64,000 nucleotides of DNA, from positions 283,001 through 347,000 of the forward strand of contig NC_087100.1 of assembly GCF_963855985.1 (NCBI RefSeq), given 5' to 3'. The notes under the pieces were generated by a model that was not told the DNA's origin, made no database searches, and was given only the letters and a program-made list of their open reading frames with translations. The position numbers and the translations under genes were made by a program. Below, piece after piece: positions 56,905 through 64,000 of this stretch. Source of the stretch: Ostrinia nubilalis. Its lineage: Eukaryota > Arthropoda > Insecta > Lepidoptera > Crambidae. The stretch's first letter is position 1; each line of letters starts with the position of its first letter.

Positions 56905-56918
56905 AAATCCGGCTCGAA
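56905..56918 (-). promoter_or_regulatory. candidate primer binding site, tRNA-Tyr-like
   Basis: The plus strand AAATCCGGCTCGAA is a 14-base match to the 3' half of insect tRNA-Tyr as I recall it (..CAAATCCGGCTCGAAGG..). The coding strand would therefore pair with that tRNA. The match starts six bases from the LTR edge and does not include the terminal TGG normally seen, so the call is tentative. Confidence 0.5.
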
Positions 56919-56924
56919 TAAAGA

Positions 56925-57189
56925 TGTATGGTCTATTGCTAGCTATACACCTTTCTTGATTATGTTGATTATGAAGAGAATGATTCAAACTCCTTGTTGA
57001 ATGTAGATATTTATTACTTGATTACGTATAAAGGTACAATAATTGATTAACGAGAGTCGCGGCCACTTGTTAGGCTGCTAAATCGAACACTAAACTTAAA
57101 ATAATGTAAAACATAAAATATAAAATTGGGTCAGCCGCGCATAGCAATATATTGCTGATGTTTGCAATTGTACGGTGACGCACCGTACA
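56925..57189 (-). repeat. 5' LTR of the BEL element
   Basis: 265 bp, TG..CA ends, read as identical to 47237-47501. As the element is on the minus strand, this is the promoter-bearing copy. Confidence 0.92.
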
Positions 57190-57194
57190 GGTAT
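57190..57194. repeat. target-site duplication of the BEL element (right)
   Basis: GGTAT, identical to 47232-47236. Confidence 0.9.
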
Positions 57195-57931
57195 GAAAAG
57201 TTATTTGGAGTGGTACGAACTACGAAGTCTATTTACAAACATACAGGCACACAGAAGAAAATGAAGGACGAAAGTAAAGTAATTGGATCGAAGGGAATAT
57301 TACAACACACTGGGATGTATCCTAGTGTATCGGTGTACCGATGCAATGTATAGAATTTTCAAGCAACCGACAAATGACATATTGTTTCTAGCTGCATTGA
57401 AACACTATCGCTATTCACTATAAAATTACTACTATATTACCTTTTCTCGGTAAATAAGACGTAATCTTTGAACCTTTGGACTGATGGTTACCGTACCGGA
57501 CTACAACGGCATCTGTTTGGGTAACTACTCCTATTTCTTAACGGCAACATGATATAAACATTAATTTAACCGTTTTTTTATAATAAGTTAAGCACTCGCT
57601 GAAATAATATTTTGTATATCTGAAAGTGTTGTGAATGCTTATACTAAAACGTTTGTTTTTATTTGTATAGAGAACAATAGTGTCTAGACAAACCTAAAGA
57701 GGATTTAGGACGCTATTTGGATCAAATATGTAATTGCTCAATAATGAATAATAAATAAATGACAAATATTCAATTAAACTTTGAAGCTAGTTTAAATTGA
57801 TAAGGATCACAGAAGGGAAGATTGTTAGCCAAGTATAATACTTTAAAGAGGGAAATGAAGAGTGGAAAGTACTCGTGCAGTCATAACTTCTGACAGATAT
57901 TAATTGATTATACTCCGTACTGATGATGACT

Positions 57932-57986
57932 AATATTTGATTGATGTGGCCGTTTTCCCTGAAAACTGCCACATCAATCAAATATT
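57932..57986. repeat. 55-bp tight hairpin
   Basis: AATATTTGATTGATGTGGC and its exact inverse pair; a further GTTTTC/GAAAAC pair follows after one mismatch, leaving a 3-base loop. The loop is too small for a normal pre-microRNA. Confidence 0.7.
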
Positions 57987-58005
57987 TAATCGTTTGCCTC
58001 CTATC

Positions 58006-58011
<6 letters not shown>

Positions 58012-58037
<26 letters not shown>

Positions 58038-58038
58038 C
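58012..58038 (+). repeat. poly(A) tract, about 27 A
   Basis: An uninterrupted A run. It may mark the 3' end of a plus-strand retroposon, although no element body was recognised before it. Confidence 0.7.
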
Positions 58039-58179
58039 TGTTTCGTAATTCACATTACTGACGGCCACATAAAAAAGTTGTCTTGATCTTGCCCGAGAAG
58101 GCAGAATTTGCGAAATTTTAAGCGAGCTAACTAAGAATAGCTAGCATAAAGTGAACTGACAAAGGTGACTGAGTTTTTT

Positions 58180-58545
58180 CCGCCACTTCTTCTCAGCACC
58201 AGCCTAAATGTTGTCCCGAAGTCGTGGTAGGGCAAACTATATTTGGGACGTGTATAAGTGCCCTGGAAAGGGCCTATGTACTGAATAATATTTTTTTAAT
58301 TGAATTTGAAAAAACTACATTTAAGTTGATTACCCTGAACAATATTTTAAACTTAAACTCTAGACTCTATCCAATTGATTTTTGTTTTTACTAGTGTATA
58401 ATTACCCTAACATTGCAAAAAGAAATGCTGTGTATACCTGTAATTGAGGTCATATACGTATCATGTGTTAAACCATGTTAAAATGTATGAACTGTATTAT
58501 GTATGTGACTTTGTTGGTGTACCTAATAAATAAATAATAAATAAT
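58180..58545 (+). repeat. probable non-LTR retroposon 3' tails
   Basis: Two phrases resemble 3' tails seen repeatedly in Lepidoptera: TTCTTCTCAGCACCAGCCTA with GGGCCTATGTACTGAATAAT, and TGTTGGTGTACCTAATAAAT followed by short AATA repeats. Recognition is from memory; no coding remnant or target duplication was found. Confidence 0.35.
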
Positions 58546-61500
58546 ATTTGAAAAATGACAACCGGGATCCAAAACTAAAAAGCTAATTTTTAATTGATCT
58601 TTGAAAATTTGAGACATACTGGTGCTTTTATTAGATTTCAATTACCTATGTAGAGTCAAAAATTCTTATTAAACTGTTTTTATCTTAATATGTAGGCTTG
58701 GCATCATAATTGGCACCATAATTGGGGCTCTCATTAGTTCTTAAAACACGTTTAAAACTAACATAGTAAAACTTTATGTTCAAAATTTCTATAAAAATAA
58801 AAGAAGTAATATTTGATACTCGTAGAACGTGGATCAACTTCGTGCATGATTGATTAGATCAATACCGGCATGAAGAAAGTCTTTAAACTAAATAATACTC
58901 TCATCAAGCAAGATACTCGTAAAATATTGGAAAACTCTCCACAAAACGTCAACTCCATTAACTTTTACGCATTTCCCAACTGCTAAGTGTGCCGCAGCTT
59001 TGCGTAAACACGTTACCAAACTTAAGTTAGACTCTTGAACAGGTATAATGGGCGCAATGATTAAAATTCTTTTGTGGGGGGATTAGGGACGCGTCACGAG
59101 CGCCCGCGCACGGGAGAAAGCGCAGGCCCTACGTGTCGATCCACACGTAGGCAAGGGTTATGTCACAAGGGCCACTGCTCGCCGAAATTTAGGGAGCTCA
59201 GGAATGCTGTGATAACGGCAGTTGGGGCTTTGGCGATGCAACATAGAGCAAGTAAAGTAATACAGTTTGAGGAAATCTTTCGCTAAATGGTGAATATGTG
59301 TGTTATAGAATGCTGTTTGTTTTCCTAACAATAAAATAAAATAAATACTATGGCGAAAAGTAGAGTAAAGTATCGAATTAGAATGAAAACTTTTGTTGCC
59401 TTATCTTATAGTCAAAGTACGTTGATCAAACTGATTCTCAGTATGAAGAAAAGTAGTTTGATTAATCAGATTTAAAAGTGAAAAACAAATGCAGAAACAT
59501 CTTTGTGTAGCAAACAGTTTAATGAGGATTTACGTTCTATAAAAAATATACGCATAGGAAAACCTAGGCATGAGCATGACATTAGTAGGTAATAGAAGAC
59601 ATTAATTGATTAATCGTAACCATGGCATAAAGTGTAAAAGGAAAACATTTTCATGAAAATCCGCTAATCAATTCTGAAGCATCGGTTTTTTCATGATAAG
59701 CGGAATTATTTTCCCATCACAAAGAACTATGTTTTGTAGTTAAACTGTCAAACTTTGATGATGATTTTACGTTTATCTCACCCTACCTATTTTCGGAATC
59801 GGTTTAATCGAATATTATCATTTTTTACATTTATTGAATCTCAGCGCATTCTCAGCGTAACAGAAAACTTATTTTTTTGTTATTTATTTTACTCATGTCA
59901 TCAAATATCAGTACGATTTGTTTCTGATTCAGTAGGTACGTAGTCTATTAAAATTCGAAGTGATTAAATCGTATAAAGATCAGATCCGCATTACCAAATA
60001 TGGTATTGGCGTTCCTGGGACATGCTCAAGGTACCATATGTGTGTATAGTTGAATCACAGTTTCAGGGGTACCATACTAATCAGAGGAGATGCTGCGCTA
60101 TTTTGAACCCTGTGACTCTTACGTTTAAAGTATGTTTTAGAGCTCAATTTCGAAAAAGAAGATCTTTAGACGCAAGAGTAAATTGACGCACGTTGGCGTG
60201 CGCACGTCATCTGCGTCAGAGTACAATGTGCATGTTAGAATTGCTTAGAAAAGGTATATGGACCCCGGGCCCGGATACATAGTTCAAACATGAATGTAAT
60301 TGTAAACATTACAATAGATTCGAGTCATAAAATGAAAAAAACTGCAATTAGAGTGCTTTTTCTTATGTTGTGACAAGAAAAAATGTAAGGCATCGATTTT
60401 TGATGAATATTTTTTGTTATTTTCATACTTTACTACTGAACATATTTGGTGAAACTATACAAATACTGCTTAAACATTTTTAATAGTAATACAAAAAAAA
60501 TCAATGGATTTTGAATTTCACGAGAACGAAGCCGCCGAACGAAGCAATTTCATTTAACGATAAGGTTGAGTTGCATTACCTTAACTATAACTGGTGACAG
60601 ATTTTATGTTTGTTATAATTAAAGGATGGCGCAACCTACGGTTAGTATATTTTTTCAACCCTACAAATTAAATTCGAGGAACATTGTTCATTATTCAGAT
60701 GGATTAAGAGACTCTAAGAAATCATGTGAGTCCTATCGGAACCGTTATGATGAAACCAATCGAAATATTACTCAGCGCATCTGTGCACCGAAAATACATT
60801 TGGAACACTCATTTAAATTGTCTGGAACCGGCAGACATGTCCGTAGATTCTGATTGATGGGGCCAATGACAAGGACTAAATTAGTACATGCCGAAAAGAT
60901 GTCCCAGTTACTAAGAAATAAAATTAATAACAGGGAATATGATTATTGTAGCGCGCTTTTTTTAACGTGAAGATATTATTTGTATTGACAACAGTGTGGA
61001 AAAAAATGAGAATCCGTAGTATGTCTTTATTGTACACCCCACAAAATAGAAATGGCAAATTACATGCCACTGATAGATAAGACAAAAATTATCATGATCA
61101 CATTCGTAGTGCAATAGAGGTAGGTACGTTAATAAAATGAGTTTAATGTTCCATTAAAATATGAATGTTACATTAGTGTCTTAAGTAATCACTAGTGCCC
61201 GTGTCCTAATCTTCCGGTGATTCCATCTATACATGCAGAGGGATTCCCTTCGTATCGACTCTATATTGGGTATACGAACGTGAGCAAAGACAATAGCTAA
61301 CATGCACAGAGACAATAGTTAATTAAAAACGTGTTGCTCATTAATCGTCCATCACCGAGGGCTTTATCCACAAAAACAATGCCAATTATCAACTAACTGA
61401 AGCAAGAAGTCGGCAATACCAATGCGAAAGCCGTGACGGCGCTGGCCCAGTGGATTTTTGCCACCAACAATGGTCGCTGCTTCCTGGCGGGGCAAACCAT

Positions 61501-64000
61501 TGGGTCCAATGGCGACAGCATGGCAACAGTCAGAAACCCATCGGAATGACTATCAATTGACAATGATAATGAAGTTGATTTTGAATTGTAGCGGTAGTAA
61601 CCGGAACTCATGATCTGAGCTGACCTCGTTGTAGTGCTTCAGTTTTCGTGATCACTTTTCTGAATTTAAATAATGCATCCATAAATCAAAGTATGACCCT
61701 ATCTACCCATGTTCCTGAAGCCAGGCCTCCGTCACTTGCTCTATCTCGCGCGATAAGTACCTACCCCTAGCGGTGCGTAGTAACCATAAAGTTATAATTA
61801 TAGTTAGCGGAGGTAGTAATCTGTTCCGAAACTAAAAATAAAAATCAAACTTATAGAAATAAGTTATTGATTTGCGGTATAGAAATAATTATTTCAGCGA
61901 CTAGGAAAATTTACATTTTAAAAATATTGAATGAAATATTTCTCAAAAACGTATTGATATATGCCTTGGCGTGGAATGTGGCTCTATCCAGCAGGTTCTA
62001 ACTGCGCTCGCAGCGCACCGCACGCGTGACTCAGGCAGTTCCGCGAAACGCGCGCAGCCTTAATAGTCGGCATTCAATAAATATATTACTCAAAACAACC
62101 CAAAACTACGTGAAAATTTGGTGATTTCACCACAAACCAATCCCACTGGAAAAACATTTGGTATGACCTAGCTTAGTAAGGCAATCACAAAAACCATGAG
62201 GTAATCTGCAGACTAATTTGCGAAAATAAGTAAATCGTTGATGTCTTTTACACGGGATCAAAATACTTATCATTTATTATACCTAAATAAATAATAATAC
62301 ACAATTTTATTTCAATAGATGCAAATCATTGTCTTATATTTACGTTTTTCCCCGAAACGGCTGCTCGAAGATGCATCTGTTAAACGTAGGTCTGAAAACC
62401 TTTCTCCGAAAACCCTCAATCAGTTCACATCCGGCCCTACAGTTCTCGGTAACCACCACCCTACCAAAATTAAGGAAAACACCATGATTTATGCCATAGG
62501 CGGCGACGTTGAGCCCTTTTTTGGCGAGACAGACCACTTCAAACGTCAAGGGATGTTTCATATAACCGAAAATCGTTCCTTGAACTTCGAGGTCGATGCC
62601 CTCCGAAGTGCGTCGGACGAAATAGTGCATAATTTAAAGTTTAATAAATCAACCTGTTAGACGCAGGCGCGGCCCGCCTTTGTCTTGGCGAATTAAATTT
62701 CTTTGAATTAGGCGCAGCATTGTATAGCTTGCAGCGAAATCAAGATTGATTTCAGAAAAAAACCTTAAAAAAATCTTCGGACAGTTTTCTGTGAAAGAAT
62801 GTTAGCAGAATTATGTTTGTTCTCAAAGTAAGCTTTTTAAATTGGATTTTGGGCATGTCGCTTGGAAGGGATTTCTGTGAATTAAAAGCCATTAAAATTA
62901 TAAAAAGTTTGAAAGCAAGATTTTGGGTCAGGAATTTATGCTTGTTATACGAGGGGATATCAAATTACATATTTACCAAATCAACGTTTAAAATTCAATG
63001 AATTCATATGCCAAGTGAATTAATTTACGATATTATGACGAACAATCTAATTCACTTCGCTAATAAAAGTTACAAAACTTTTTTTTTAATGTGCAGTTTA
63101 CAATGACAGCCGCTAAGTTCTAAGAAGGCTTCTAACGCTTTAAAAAAGTTATTAAAACGTTCATCCCTTTTATTACTATTAATTTATTTTTGAGAGGTCA
63201 AATATGTTTATGACATATTGAAAAGAATTAAGGTTAAAATTATTTGGGTTTTTTGTCAGTTGGGTTTTTAAGTTGTTAGGAAATTGAAATCTAAAAATAT
63301 TTTGAAGGTTTACCTTCACATAAGAACCCAGAAAGAACTTTAAATAAACCCCATAATTAAACTTATATTATTAGATTGTGTGTACATAAATAAATAATAA
63401 ATAAGATTGAATGCATACATGTATTATACGAGTACATAATCCATTCGATCGGCGCAGGCGCAAGGTCGGACGCGCCCACGCTCGTGACGTCACGTGGCGA
63501 CCTAGACATAGCAGGCTCGACTGAGATTATTGTCCTCTAACACAGATAACATAATACTCTATCTTACATAATTTGTCCTTTGTTAAGTTGATAATTTGTA
63601 GCGCTTTGTTGATAAAGAATACTTAGTACCCGTTTTGTCTTACTATGGAGAAAATACCTATTTCAATCAATAAAAAATTGTAACCAGAGTGTGAGTTTGA
63701 TCTTGTCGCCTGAAAGCAAGAGATTTTGAGGCTGTGTTGAACATTTTCGACGGTTATGTACTTATACTTTTTTATCAGTAACACAAAAACATTGAACATT
63801 ATGATGATGCGAATTCCTAACGGTCATGAAGAATTTTCCCTCGACGATCTTTGTTAATTACTGTACCAAAATAGCTGCATTGTTGATTCAAACACAATTA
63901 ACCAGTCAAGGTGTGTCGCTGACGTGGAGCAAGTAAGTCACACCTACCTACAGCAAAAGACCTGTGTTGTAAAAACGTCGGGTTTTCCGCGGAAAGCGGC
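58546..64000. other. no supported gene to the end of the window
   Basis: Only short frames without recognisable domains. The most open stretch is at 62319-62660, where both strands lack stops for about 95-113 codons; it is described among the findings. No bounded mobile element was found. Confidence 0.3.

Larger units (their letters stand above)
47237..57189 (-). mobile_element. BEL/Pao LTR retrotransposon with envelope-like region
   Basis: A 9,953-bp element bounded by 265-bp LTRs and 5-bp target duplications. Taking out the nested hAT element and one copy of its duplication leaves about 8.44 kb, a normal size for the superfamily. The gene order Gag, protease, reverse transcriptase, RNase H, integrase, DUF5641-like and envelope-like matches BEL/Pao elements (the roo type in Drosophila also carries an envelope-like part). 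The LTRs appear identical and the Gag-Pol frame is free of stops, so the insertion is young. The envelope-like part is interrupted. Confidence 0.92.

Overview
The window reads as nuclear DNA from a lepidopteran insect (moth or butterfly). The background is AT-rich and carries several interspersed repeats that I recognise as typical of Lepidoptera: short Helitrons with a GTCT microsatellite and a CTAG end, a tRNA-headed SINE, RTE-type LINE tails, and many short inverted-repeat elements. There are no bacterial-style operons. Only two kinds of protein-coding unit can be supported: a small family of secreted cysteine-rich proteins, and one large retroelement.

Left part (about 6.4-22.7 kb): four intronless-looking genes, all on the minus strand, encode 139-142 residue secreted proteins. 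Each has a signal peptide, a conserved N-x-T site, eight cysteines and a C-terminal RVSVGC-x-C motif. The pattern best fits an IL-17-like cystine-knot cytokine; PTTH/Trunk/Spaetzle-type knots are the alternative. One divergent copy lies at 6.7 kb. Three near-identical copies form a tandem array (14.4, 18.6 and 21.9 kb) with duplicated 5' and 3' flanks. The GC-rich coding blocks stand out against AT-rich flanks. In the third copy the secreted part is identical to the others, while the signal peptide and promoter are older and diverged, so the gene is a mosaic.

Middle (about 22.7-47.2 kb): no gene is recognised. This long stretch holds decayed repeats: inverted-repeat elements, a 5S-rRNA-like segment, Helitron and LINE tails, and a hAT-type MITE. 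It could be intergenic or a long intron.

Right part (47.2-57.2 kb): a BEL/Pao LTR retrotransposon on the minus strand, with 265-bp LTRs that look identical and a 5-bp GGTAT target-site duplication. One open frame carries Gag, protease, reverse transcriptase, RNase H, integrase and an envelope-like region. The envelope-like region is broken by a 1.5-kb hAT element (8-bp duplication CTCGTAAC), and that hAT element itself contains a 0.65-kb inverted-repeat element. This is a three-level nest with all boundaries visible. The final 6.8 kb holds no supported gene, only possible retroposon tails and a short hairpin.
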